From Candidatus Cybelea sp. (GTDB lineage Bacteria > Vulcanimicrobiota > Vulcanimicrobiia > Vulcanimicrobiales > Vulcanimicrobiaceae): a stretch of 64,000 nt of DNA. Positions within the stretch are counted from its first letter, which is position 1; the number at the start of each line of letters is the position of its first letter. Positions 18,196 through 25,812 of this stretch are shown one piece after another. The notes beneath the pieces are model-generated. The model ran no database searches and was not told the origin of the DNA. It saw only the letters and a list, made by a program, of their open reading frames with translations. The stretch is from positions 1 to 64,000 of the forward strand of contig DASXFZ010000055.1 of the NCBI GenBank assembly GCA_036489315.1, given 5' to 3'. The position numbers and the translations under genes are program-made.

Positions 18196-19470
18196 TTACT
18201 TCACGCGGACGTATGTCTCGACGCTCATGCCGGGGCGTAGCGGATAGTCGGCGGGCGGATTGTCGACCTCGACACGCACGGGTATACGTTGCGTCACCTT
18301 CACGAAGTTGCCGCTCGCGTTCTGCGCCGGCACCAAGGCGTAGGTATTTTCCGAAGCTGGGTTGATGGAGGCGACGTGGCCGTGGAACGTCAGGCCGCGA
18401 TAGGCGTCGACTTTTATATCCACGGGCTGGCCGACTCGCATCTTGCCCATCTGAGTTTCTTTGTAGTTTGCGGTGATGTAGATCTTGTGCGGTACGATCG
18501 TCAGCAGCGTGATGCCGGCGCCGACCGTCTGCCCGACTTCCGCGCTCTTCTCACCGATGTAGCCATCGGTCGAAGCGTAGATGTGGGTGTAGTTGAGATT
18601 CTGCTTGGCGAGGTTGAGCTGCGCCTTTGCGGCTTCGACTTGGCTGGGATCGGAGGCTTGGGCGAGTTTACCCTGTGCCGTTGTGAGGCCGCCGGAGGCC
18701 TCTGCGACGCCGGCCTGCGCTGCCGAGACGCGGCTCTGCGCGGCATAGACCGCCGCCTCCGCGACGTTGACCTGATCCTGCGCGCCCCGCAGCTGCGCCG
18801 CCGCGCCTGCGCTCTGGGCGCGGGCCGCGTCGAGCGTCTGCGAAGCCACGTCGCCGGTGCTTACCAGCGACTGCGCACGATCGAGATCGGCCTGCGCTTT
18901 ATCGTAGGATTGGCGCGCGGCGGGGACCTGCGCCTGTGCGGCGCGCAGCTGCGCCGTCGCCTGTTCCACGCCGGCCTGGGCCGCCGGGACCTGCGCTTGC
19001 ACGTTGCCAATCGCGCCGCTCGCCTGCGCCACGGCGCCCTGCCCCTGGGTGGTCGTCGCGTGCTGGTTTGCGACCGCGAGGTCGTACTGCGCTTGCGCCG
19101 CGCGCAACCGCGCGATCTCGTCCTTGTTGTCGAGAACGATCAGGAGCTGCCCGCGATGGACCTGCTGGTTCGTATCGACCAAGATCTGGTTGATGCGCTC
19201 GGGGATCTTACTCGTGACCGCAACCTCGTCGGCGGCGACGTGCGCGTCGTCGGTGCCTTCGTGCGAAAGCATGAAGTTCAACCACGGCAGACCCCAGATC
19301 AAGGCGACGGCAATCACGACGACCGCGCCGATGATGAAGAATATCCGCTTGCGCGGCCGCCCCCGCGACTCGCCGGCGTCGTCGGCGCGAACCTCTTGGG
19401 GCGCGGCCCTTCCGGTGCCGTTCCCCTTGCGTTCGATCGTCTTTTGCTGATCAGCTTCTCTCGTATCCAT
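18196..19470 (-). CDS. EmrA-like periplasmic adaptor (HlyD/membrane fusion protein)
   Basis: The 424-residue protein has one membrane segment (about residues 43-65, IFFIIGAVVVIAVALIWGL) and a biotinyl-lipoyl-like half (AADEVAVTSKIPERINQILV). A very long Ala/Gln-rich coiled coil runs from roughly 100 to 275, and the beta-barrel end carries NASGNFVKVTQRIPVRV, the EmrA signature. It links the DHA2 pump to TolC across the periplasm. The coiled coil has repeated AQAQVPAA-type heptads, longer than in E. coli EmrA. It lies 1 bp after the TetR stop, in one operon. Confidence 0.93.
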   Translation of the reverse strand: MDTREADQQKTIERKGNGTGRAAPQEVRADDAGESRGRPRKRIFFIIGAVVVIAVALIWGLPWLNFMLSHEGTDDAHVAADEVAVTSKIPERINQILVDTNQQVHRGQLLIVLDNKDEIARLRAAQAQYDLAVANQHATTTQGQGAVAQASGAIGNVQAQVPAAQAGVEQATAQLRAAQAQVPAARQSYDKAQADLDRAQSLVSTGDVASQTLDAARAQSAGAAAQLRGAQDQVNVAEAAVYAAQSRVSAAQAGVAEASGGLTTAQGKLAQASDPSQVEAAKAQLNLAKQNLNYTHIYASTDGYIGEKSAEVGQTVGAGITLLTIVPHKIYITANYKETQMGKMRVGQPVDIKVDAYRGLTFHGHVASINPASENTYALVPAQNASGNFVKVTQRIPVRVEVDNPPADYPLRPGMSVETYVRVK

Positions 19471-19471
19471 T

Positions 19472-20092
19472 TTACGAGTTCTTTACCCCATTGAGAAAAA
19501 CGTCGATATAAAAACGCAGCGCGTTATCCGGGTCCCCGCCGTGGAGCGGCGAACCGGGAAACTTCTTTCGCCCGAGCGCATGCATGAACACCAGGCCCAA
19601 AAATACCATCGCGAGCTTCTGCGGCTCGCCTCGCAGTTCGCCGCCCTCGATACGGCGCTTCATGAACTCCGTCAGCACGGCGAGGATTGCGAGCTGCGGC
19701 CGCCAGGCCGTCTCGGCAAAGATATCTTGTTCGTACTCCTGCTCGACCAGCGACCAGCGAATCATATCGCCGAGCGCGACGAAACGAGCGAACATCAGGC
19801 GCGCGAGCGCCAGCAAGTCCTGCGCAAGGTCGCCGCTGCGCGTTGCGGCAGCGCCGGCGAGTTCGAGGTGTCCGCAAAAGTGCTGCGCGCAGGCGACCAG
19901 CAGCGATTCCTTGGTTCCAAAGTGACGAAAGAGGGTCGCTTCGTTGACGCCGGCGACGTCGGCGATCTCGCGCGTGGTCGCCCCGCGCTTGCCCTTGCGG
20001 CCGATCACTTCACGCGTCGCGACGAGGATGCGCTCGCGCGTCTCTTCCGGCGAGGCCGAACGGCCGAGATCTAGTTTGCGGGTCTCGATCAT
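19472..20092 (-). CDS. TetR/AcrR-family transcriptional regulator
   Basis: The 206-residue protein has a classical N-terminal helix-turn-helix at about residues 39-60 (TTREIADVAGVNEATLFRHF) followed by the variable helical ligand domain. It is the third gene of the efflux operon, overlapping the LolA-like gene by ATGA and preceding the adaptor by 1 bp. By analogy with many efflux loci it probably represses its own operon and releases on binding a pump substrate. The perfect 6+6 bp palindrome at 21076-21091 is its best candidate operator. Confidence 0.93.
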   Translation of the reverse strand: MIETRKLDLGRSASPEETRERILVATREVIGRKGKRGATTREIADVAGVNEATLFRHFGTKESLLVACAQHFCGHLELAGAAATRSGDLAQDLLALARLMFARFVALGDMIRWSLVEQEYEQDIFAETAWRPQLAILAVLTEFMKRRIEGGELRGEPQKLAMVFLGLVFMHALGRKKFPGSPLHGGDPDNALRFYIDVFLNGVKNS

Positions 20093-20757
20093 TGCGGCAC
20101 TTTAGAGCCGAGGCGCACCGGGACGTTCGTCTGGTAGACGCCGTACGCGGCGTCGGCGACCGCGCGCACGTGCGGGATCGCAATCGTCGCGTGCTGCTGC
20201 GAGAGGACGACGTAGCTATTCTCGATGCGATACTGCTGCGACATCGTGATCTTGCCGCCGCTGGTGTAGTACCACTCCATTCGCACGAGCACCCAGCTTT
20301 CGGTGTCGACGTAGGCCAGCGTGTGATCGAGAATGTCGCTGTGAATCTTCTTGGTCAGGCGCAAGACGACCGTCGGGCGGCCGTTGAGCAGCGTCGTCCC
20401 CTCCGTAGAGACGTATTGGTCGCGCTGCCAGGCCAGCGGGTTGCCGACGTCGTTGAAGAGCGTCCCGAAATTGCGCGCGTATCCGGGCATTCGGTCGAAG
20501 ACGACGACGTAGAGGTTCGGCCGCTTATAATACGAGGTTCCGTCGAGCTTCGGGGCCAGATACGGAAAGCTGAGCATGCGCACGTCGACGTGGACGCGCG
20601 ATTTGTAGCTCTGCAGGGTAGGGTTGCGATCGGCCAGGCGCTGGATCACCGCCCGAGCATCGAGCGGGGCCCCGGCGCCCTCGCTGCCCGCAGAAAGGGC
20701 TGGAGCCGTGCCGAGCAGTACGGCAGCGATGAGCGCGAACGGCAGCGATCTCACCAT
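20089..20757 (-). CDS. Secreted LolA/outer-membrane lipoprotein-sorting-like protein
   Basis: The 222-residue product has a signal peptide (MVRSLPFALIAAVLLGTAPALSA). A single beta-rich domain follows, with TLQSYKSRVHVDVRM, a mid-chain RPTVVLRLTKK and DTESWVLVRMEWYY. This is the pattern of LolA/LppX-type half-barrels and sigmaE-regulator-like MucB/RseB folds. It would act in the periplasm, possibly carrying a lipid or lipoprotein or checking envelope state. Its position in an efflux operon is unusual. Family assignment rests on pattern, not on a diagnostic residue. Confidence 0.7.
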   Translation of the reverse strand: MVRSLPFALIAAVLLGTAPALSAGSEGAGAPLDARAVIQRLADRNPTLQSYKSRVHVDVRMLSFPYLAPKLDGTSYYKRPNLYVVVFDRMPGYARNFGTLFNDVGNPLAWQRDQYVSTEGTTLLNGRPTVVLRLTKKIHSDILDHTLAYVDTESWVLVRMEWYYTSGGKITMSQQYRIENSYVVLSQQHATIAIPHVRAVADAAYGVYQTNVPVRLGSKVPQ

Positions 20758-21060
20758 CTACACCGCCTCTCCTTCGAGTGAAAAGACACGGTCCAGCCCG
20801 GTCGCGGAAAGCGTACGGAGCACTTCGGGGTTGGTCGATCGCAGCGCCAGGTCGCCCCCGATGGAGCGGACGCGCCGCAGCAGGGAGATCACCTCGCGGA
20901 CGCCGCCCGAATCGAGCCGGTCGAGCTTGTCGAGATCGAGAACGACGCGGTCGGCGCCGTCCTCTTGGATAGCCGCGAGCACCTCGGCCTCAAGGGCCGC
21001 ATAGACCCCAGGCCGGTACTCGATAAGAACGGAATTCGTGCTCAGCCCTGTACTCCTCAC
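20758..21060 (-). CDS. STAS-domain protein (anti-sigma factor antagonist type)
   Basis: The product is one STAS domain: a beta strand, then DRVVLDLDKLDRLDSGGVRE, where the phosphorylatable serine of SpoIIAA/RsbV sits (DSxG), then RRVRSIGGDLALRSTNPEV and the C-terminal helix. It leads the efflux operon, 0 bp before the LolA-like gene. The start is uncertain. GTG 21093 lies inside the palindrome at 21076-21091. GTG 21060 gives 100 residues and is used here. A CTG at 21045, 7 bases after GAGGAG, fits the ribosome site best but would be a rare start. No partner kinase or sigma gene is adjacent. Confidence 0.75.
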   Translation of the reverse strand: MRSTGLSTNSVLIEYRPGVYAALEAEVLAAIQEDGADRVVLDLDKLDRLDSGGVREVISLLRRVRSIGGDLALRSTNPEVLRTLSATGLDRVFSLEGEAV

Positions 21061-21075
21061 CGGTAAATTAGCATT

Positions 21076-21091
21076 GCAAGTGGGTACTTGC
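21076..21091. promoter_or_regulatory. Palindromic candidate operator of the efflux operon
   Basis: GCAAGT-GGGT-ACTTGC is a perfect 6+6 bp inverted repeat. It lies between the predicted promoter and the first gene of the operon that encodes a TetR regulator, where a repressor site would be expected. A half-site-like CAAGTG recurs at 21124-21129. Confidence 0.55.
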
Positions 21092-21098
21092 ACGCAGA

Positions 21099-21129
21099 TG
21101 CTATCACACGGGCGGGGCTAATGCAAGTG
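21099..21129 (-). promoter_or_regulatory. Candidate sigma70-type promoter of the efflux operon
   Basis: On the - strand TTGCAT, a 17-base gap and TAGCAT form a recognisable -35/-10 pair immediately upstream of the palindrome at 21076-21091. The boxes match the consensus at 4 and 4 of 6 bases. Position and spacing are the support; the start of transcription is not known. Confidence 0.45.
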
Positions 21130-21150
21130 CTTACACGCACCTCGCGAAGG

Positions 21151-21558
21151 CTATATCGAGCTCTCGCCTCCCGCGCTGCCGGCACCCTCGGAGCGGCGAT
21201 GATGCTTGCCCGCCATCGCGCCCCCCGCGGGACGGAAGCCTTGTGCCTTGGCTGCTGACGGGCAGAGATACTCGCCGTGCTTGGTCTTGCCGTACATCGG
21301 GTCGTCCGACTCGTGGTAAACCTTCGTTTTGAGGTTCACCCAGACGGCCGAGACCGCGCCGCAGTTGGGTGGTGTCTGGCTGCCGGTAGCCGCTTGGCCG
21401 GCTGAGTGCATGGCGTTGGAAGCCGCGTTCCCCGCGTCGCTCGCGGCGGTCGCGGCCGCGTTGGCGGCGTTCGACGCGGCGTTGCTCGCCTTATTGCCGC
21501 TACATCCCGTGAGGGCCACTAACCCGATTAGGAAAACCGCGAGAATCGTCGTGCGCAT
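21151..21558 (-). CDS. Lipoprotein with Ala/Asn-rich repeat and Ada-like/sunset C-terminal domain
   Basis: The 135-residue protein has a lipoprotein signal ending LVALTGC (Cys19). A low-complexity AASNAANAAATAASDAGNA stretch follows that would form a helix like Lpp-type spacers. The end resembles a small zinc/Ada-type or 'sunset' domain (VWVNLKTKVYHESDDPMYG, KHGEYLCPSAAKAQGFRPA). The ATG at 21558 is chosen because AGGAGG lies 9 bases upstream and the signal peptide then has normal length; ATG 21576 overlaps the preceding stop (ATGA). It is the last gene of the hutU-hutI-amidohydrolase run. Its role is unknown. Confidence 0.7.
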   Translation of the reverse strand: MRTTILAVFLIGLVALTGCSGNKASNAASNAANAAATAASDAGNAASNAMHSAGQAATGSQTPPNCGAVSAVWVNLKTKVYHESDDPMYGKTKHGEYLCPSAAKAQGFRPAGGAMAGKHHRRSEGAGSAGGESSI

Positions 21559-21572
21559 TTCCATCGACCTCC

Positions 21573-22865
21573 TCATTGAACTCGGTGCTTCGCGATTTTG
21601 TCGACCTCGTCCCGGGCTCGGCGCGCCAGCGGCGAGGCTTCACCGACGTAGACGCGGCGCCCGTCCACGAAGGTCGCCTGCACCCACGAATCTTCGCCGC
21701 GATAGACGAGCGCATTGAGCGGCGGCGACCACCGATCGATCCCCGATGCGTCGAGCACGACGTAATCGGCCGGCAGTCCTTCGCGCAGATCCCCGGCATC
21801 GAGACGCAGCGCACTCGCACCCTGCGCGGTGCCGAGCGCGAACGCATTGTGCGCGCCGAATGCCGCGCCGTCCAGCCGCCGCAGCTTTTGCAAGAGCGTC
21901 GCCGCGCGCATCTCGTCGATCACCGAGGGCTTGACGTCGGCGTCGCATCCCAATCCCATCACGACTCCGAGTGAGCGCAGACCGACGACGTCGCAGATGC
22001 CGTCGCCGAGGTACTGATTGGTCATCGGGTTGTGGATGACGCGAGCGCCGGCCCGCGCGATCATCTCCTTCTCCTGCTCGGAGAGGTAGATGGCGTGAAT
22101 TGCCACCGTGCGCTGCGTCAGCGCCCCGAGGCGGTCGAGCAATGCAACCGGCGTGGCACCGAAACGCGCAAGCGTCTCTTCGCCTTCATACGGAGCCTCC
22201 GCAACGTGGATGTGCAGCATGCAGTCGCGATCGCTCGCAAACTCCGCGGCGCTGCGGATCATATCGTGCGAGGCGGCGTGCAGCGAGTGCGGCGCCACGC
22301 AGACGTTCGCCTCCGGATACCGTTCCATCAACTCGCGCGTTCGTTCGGCGGCGAGATCGATGCTCTCGCGAAACTGCGCTGGAGCATACTCGGCGTCCAT
22401 CCACGTGCGGGCGAAGACCAAGCGGATTCCCGTCTCCCGCGCGGCGCGGATCGCGGCCTCGGCGTGCGCGTTTCCCTCTCCGTTGAGATAGAAGAACTCC
22501 GCGACCGTCGTGATGCCGGCGGCGAGCATTTCGGAGAAGGCCAGCGCAAACGTCCAATAGATGTCGTCGGCAGTCAGATGCGGGACGACGCGATAGAGCG
22601 CGTCGCTGCGCCACTTCGCAAAAGGCAGGTCATCGGCCCAGCCGCGTAAGAGAATCTGATACGCGTGGCTGTGGCCGTTGATGAATCCGGGGACGATCAG
22701 GCGATCGACCGGGAAGGAGCGAGCCTCCAGGTCGCCTGCCGTGTCGCGGACGTCGAGGAAGTTACCGGCAGCCGCGATCCGCCCCTCGCGCACCGCGAAC
22801 GCATAGTCCTCACGCAGCTCGCCGCCGACGAGCGCGCGCGCACAGCGGACCAGCTCGCTGGTCAC
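21573..22865 (-). CDS. Amidohydrolase, probable formimidoylglutamate deiminase (HutF)
   Basis: The 430-residue metal-dependent deaminase has GFINGHSHAYQ (first metal His pair), CVAPHSLHA, HIHVAEAPYE and GLGCDADVKPSV, the usual TRZ/ATZ/HutF metal and catalytic sites. It starts at GTG 22865 overlapping the hutI stop (GTGA). Histidine breakdown through hutH, hutU and hutI gives formimidoylglutamate, and no hutG is visible, so HutF is the natural step here. Sequence alone does not separate HutF from related guanine- or S-adenosylhomocysteine-type deaminases. Confidence 0.75.
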   Translation of the reverse strand: MTSELVRCARALVGGELREDYAFAVREGRIAAAGNFLDVRDTAGDLEARSFPVDRLIVPGFINGHSHAYQILLRGWADDLPFAKWRSDALYRVVPHLTADDIYWTFALAFSEMLAAGITTVAEFFYLNGEGNAHAEAAIRAARETGIRLVFARTWMDAEYAPAQFRESIDLAAERTRELMERYPEANVCVAPHSLHAASHDMIRSAAEFASDRDCMLHIHVAEAPYEGEETLARFGATPVALLDRLGALTQRTVAIHAIYLSEQEKEMIARAGARVIHNPMTNQYLGDGICDVVGLRSLGVVMGLGCDADVKPSVIDEMRAATLLQKLRRLDGAAFGAHNAFALGTAQGASALRLDAGDLREGLPADYVVLDASGIDRWSPPLNALVYRGEDSWVQATFVDGRRVYVGEASPLARRARDEVDKIAKHRVQ

Positions 22866-24100
22866 ACGATCGCGCCGTTTTTGACGACGGTGCTTGCCAG
22901 ATTGCCGCCGAACTGCCAGCCGAACTCCTCGGGCGAAGCGATCTGCATCGCGACGAAGTCGGCCGGCCCGCCGACGCGCAGCGAGCCGCCATCCGCCCGC
23001 AGCGAGTGCGCGGCCGCGCGCGTCACGCCGTAGAGCGCTTCGGCTGCCGAGAGCCCGAAATATTTCCGCCCGAAATAGGCGACGGTCTGCAGGTTGAAGC
23101 AGGGCGAGGTGCCGGGATTGTAGTCGCTGGCGAGTGCAACCGTCGCACCGGCTTCAAGCAGCGCGCGTACCGGCGCTCTCTGCGGGAGGTTGAGAAACTC
23201 GATCGTCGCCGGGCAGGCGACGGTGACGATGCCGCGCTGCGCGATCGCCTTCACGTCGTCGTCGCGGATGTAGTTGCAGTGGTCGACGGCATCGACTTCG
23301 AGCGTGGTCGCCATCGCGGCGGCGGCACCGTAGGACATTTCGTCGCAGTGTACGCGAAGGCGCATGCCGTGCAGCCGCGCGGCATCGAGATAGCGGCGCG
23401 CCTGCTCGGGCGAAAAGAAGCCCGGTTCGCAAAATGCATCCGCGTACACCGCACCGTGCATTGCCGCGAGCGGAATCACTTGATCGATCAGATAGTCGAC
23501 GAATCCATCTTCGCGTTCGAAGTCGAACTCGGGCGGCAGCGCGTGCGCACCGAGAAAGGTTGCAACCAGACGCGGGACGCCGGGATCGTTGCGATGCGCG
23601 GCCATCAGATCGAGCAGCGCCAGTTCGCCCGGACGATGCAGCGCGTAGCCGGTCTTCGTCTCGAGCGTCGTCGTGCCGTGGCGCAGCATCGTTTGGAGGC
23701 GCGGACGAACCGTCGTATCGTAGAACCGCTCGGGGTCGAGCAGCGCTTCGCGCGTACGGTCGATCGTGTAGCGCATCCCCAGCGCCGGCGTTTCGCCGCG
23801 CTGGCGCGCCGCAAAATCGGGCTCCCGATCGCCCGCATATAGCGGGTGCGCGTGCGCGTCGACGAACCCGGGGAAAATTACGTGATCGTTTAGATCCAGA
23901 GCTCGCCCTTCGTCCTTCGACTCGGCGCTACGCGCCTTGCTCAGGATGACAGTCTTGGGGCCGATTGCGGCAATGGTGCCGTCGTCGATCAGCATTGCAG
24001 CGTCGTCGATGCGCCCGAGCGCGGCGAAGTCGATGCCGCATTGCGCAGCCTGCGTATCGCACGTGACGATCGTCTTCGCGCAGACGGTCAGAGACGCCAA
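22862..24100 (-). CDS. hutI: Imidazolonepropionase
   Basis: The 412-residue amidohydrolase has [16 protein letters not shown] (metal site), [17 protein letters not shown] and [11 protein letters not shown], the last being diagnostic of HutI. It opens the imidazolone ring to N-formimidoyl-L-glutamate. The frame is open far upstream inside hutU, but TTG 24100 is taken as start: GAGAAGGGA lies just before it and the length is then normal. It overlaps hutU by 13 bp. Residues about 51-66 ([16 protein letters not shown]) are a foreign-looking in-frame insert encoded by a palindromic repeat. Confidence 0.92.
   Translation of the reverse strand: MASLTVCAKTIVTCDTQAAQCGIDFAALGRIDDAAMLIDDGTIAAIGPKTVILSKARSAESKDEGRALDLNDHVIFPGFVDAHAHPLYAGDREPDFAARQRGETPALGMRYTIDRTREALLDPERFYDTTVRPRLQTMLRHGTTTLETKTGYALHRPGELALLDLMAAHRNDPGVPRLVATFLGAHALPPEFDFEREDGFVDYLIDQVIPLAAMHGAVYADAFCEPGFFSPEQARRYLDAARLHGMRLRVHCDEMSYGAAAAMATTLEVDAVDHCNYIRDDDVKAIAQRGIVTVACPATIEFLNLPQRAPVRALLEAGATVALASDYNPGTSPCFNLQTVAYFGRKYFGLSAAEALYGVTRAAAHSLRADGGSLRVGGPADFVAMQIASPEEFGWQFGGNLASTVVKNGAIV
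23906..23950 (-). repeat. Palindromic repeat element inserted in frame in hutI
   Basis: On the - strand the element starts GTCATCCTGAGC, has a GGCGC-GTA-GCGCC hairpin at its centre and ends TCGAAGGACGAAGGG. It is 45 bp (15 codons) and keeps the hutI frame. The CCTGAGC...TCGAAGG core is a form widely seen as dispersed repeats in GC-rich bacteria, and it recurs at 36217-36266. Confidence 0.65.
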
Positions 24101-25746
24101 TCGATCCCTTCTCGATCGGCCGTTTCGATTGCGATCTCGTAGCCGGCGTCGGCGTGACGCACGACGCCCATGCCGGGGTCGGTCGTCAGCACGCAGCCGA
24201 GCCGCTCGCGCGCGTCGTCGCTCCCATCGGCAACGACGACCATGCCCGCGTGCAGGCTGTAGCCAATGCCGACGCCGCCGCCGTGATGGAAGCTGACCCA
24301 GTGCGCGCCCGCCGCGGTATTGAGCAGCGCATTGAGGATTGGCCAGTCGGCGATCGCATCGCTGCCGTCCCGCATCGCTTCGGTCTCGCGATAGGGCGAC
24401 GCGACGCTGCCGGTATCGAGGTGATCGCGCCCGATGACAATCGGCGCTTTCACCGCGCCGCTCCCAACGAGCTCGTTGAAGGCGAGCCCCGCAATCGCGC
24501 GCCGCCCATACGGCAGCCAGCAGATTCGCGACGGTAATCCTTGGAAGGAGATGCGTTCGCGCGCCATGTGAATCCAGCGCGTCAGCGACTCGTCGTCGGA
24601 AAACAGCTCGAGCAGTTTTGCGTCGCAAGCCGCGATGTCGTCGGGGTCACCCGAGAGTGCGGCGAAGCGGAACGGCCCGGAGCCGCGGCAGAAGAGCGGG
24701 CGAATAAAGGCCGGCACGAATCCCGGGAAGGCAAACGCGCGCTCGAAACCGGCCCGCTGCGCCTGCGCGCGGATATTGTTGCCGTAGTCGAAGACGACCG
24801 ATCCCGCGTCAAGGAACCGAACCATCGCGCGCACCTGCTCGCCGCAGCCCACGAGCGCGCGGCGCTGATACTCTTCCGGATCTCGCCGCCGCAGCTCGGC
24901 TGCTTGTGCGAGAGAAAGACCGGCCGGCACGTAACCGTCGAGCAGGTCGTGCGCGGAGGTTTGATCGGTTACCGCGTCTGGCCGCAGCCCCAAATCGTAG
25001 AGCAGCGCGAACTCCTCGGCTGCATTGCCTTCGTACCCGATCGAGACGGCCTCGCCGCGGCCGCACGCCGCTTCCACTTGGCGCAGCGCCTCCTCGCGCG
25101 AATCAACGACGCGGTCGAGATAGCGCAGCTCACGACGGCGCTCCAAACGCGCCCGGTCGACGTCGACGATCAGACAGATTCCGTCGTTCATCGTCACGGC
25201 CAGCGGTTGCGCGCCGCCCATTCCGCCGACACCGGCCGTCAACGTTACGCGGCGGGCAAGCGAGCCGCCGAAGTGGCGCCGCGCCAACTCGGCAAAGGTC
25301 TCGTACGTCCCTTGCAGGATGCCTTGCGTACCGATGTAGATCCACGAGCCGGCCGTCATCTGGCCGTACATCGTCAGCCCTTGCGCTTCCAGCTCGCGAA
25401 AGGTGTTCCAGTCGGCCCACTTGGGCACGAGGTTCGCGTTGGCGATCAGCACGCGCGGAGCGCGAGCGTGAGTTTTGAAGACCGCGACCGGCTTGCCGCT
25501 CTGAACGATCATCGTCTCGTCGGATCGCAGCCGCCGTAGAGTCCGGACGATCGCATCGAAGGCCTCCCACGAACGTGCGGCGCGCCCGTTTCCGCCGTAG
25601 ACCACCAGGTCGTCGGGGCGTTCGGCAACCTCGGGGTCGAGGTTGTTCATCAGCATGCGCAGCGCGGCTTCTTGCGGCCATCCAAGACAACTGAGCTCGG
25701 CTCCGTGCGGCGCTCGAACGGTCCGCGGTCCGGCGATAACGCTCAT
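24088..25746 (-). CDS. hutU: Urocanate hydratase
   Basis: From ATG 25746 the product is 552 residues, the family's usual length; the longer reading to 25929 lacks family similarity. Visible features are [55 protein letters not shown], the [13 protein letters not shown]-binding loop and SYPF-like C-terminal turns. It hydrates urocanate to imidazolonepropionate using bound NAD as electrophile. It leads the hutU-hutI-amidohydrolase operon and is divergent from the TonB-dependent receptor, 66 bp away. Confidence 0.95.
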   Translation of the reverse strand: MSVIAGPRTVRAPHGAELSCLGWPQEAALRMLMNNLDPEVAERPDDLVVYGGNGRAARSWEAFDAIVRTLRRLRSDETMIVQSGKPVAVFKTHARAPRVLIANANLVPKWADWNTFRELEAQGLTMYGQMTAGSWIYIGTQGILQGTYETFAELARRHFGGSLARRVTLTAGVGGMGGAQPLAVTMNDGICLIVDVDRARLERRRELRYLDRVVDSREEALRQVEAACGRGEAVSIGYEGNAAEEFALLYDLGLRPDAVTDQTSAHDLLDGYVPAGLSLAQAAELRRRDPEEYQRRALVGCGEQVRAMVRFLDAGSVVFDYGNNIRAQAQRAGFERAFAFPGFVPAFIRPLFCRGSGPFRFAALSGDPDDIAACDAKLLELFSDDESLTRWIHMARERISFQGLPSRICWLPYGRRAIAGLAFNELVGSGAVKAPIVIGRDHLDTGSVASPYRETEAMRDGSDAIADWPILNALLNTAAGAHWVSFHHGGGVGIGYSLHAGMVVVADGSDDARERLGCVLTTDPGMGVVRHADAGYEIAIETADREGIDWRL

Positions 25747-25812
25747 AACGCGCCAGAATTCTTGGAGGTATGGACAAGACCTCTCGAACGCAGCAGAGAA
25801 TGCACGACACGC

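Noticed and set aside
24101-24628. N-terminal extension of HutI (588-residue reading)
   Set aside because: This part lies wholly within hutU in another frame and reads as Arg-rich text without HutI similarity; the family length is met from TTG 24100.
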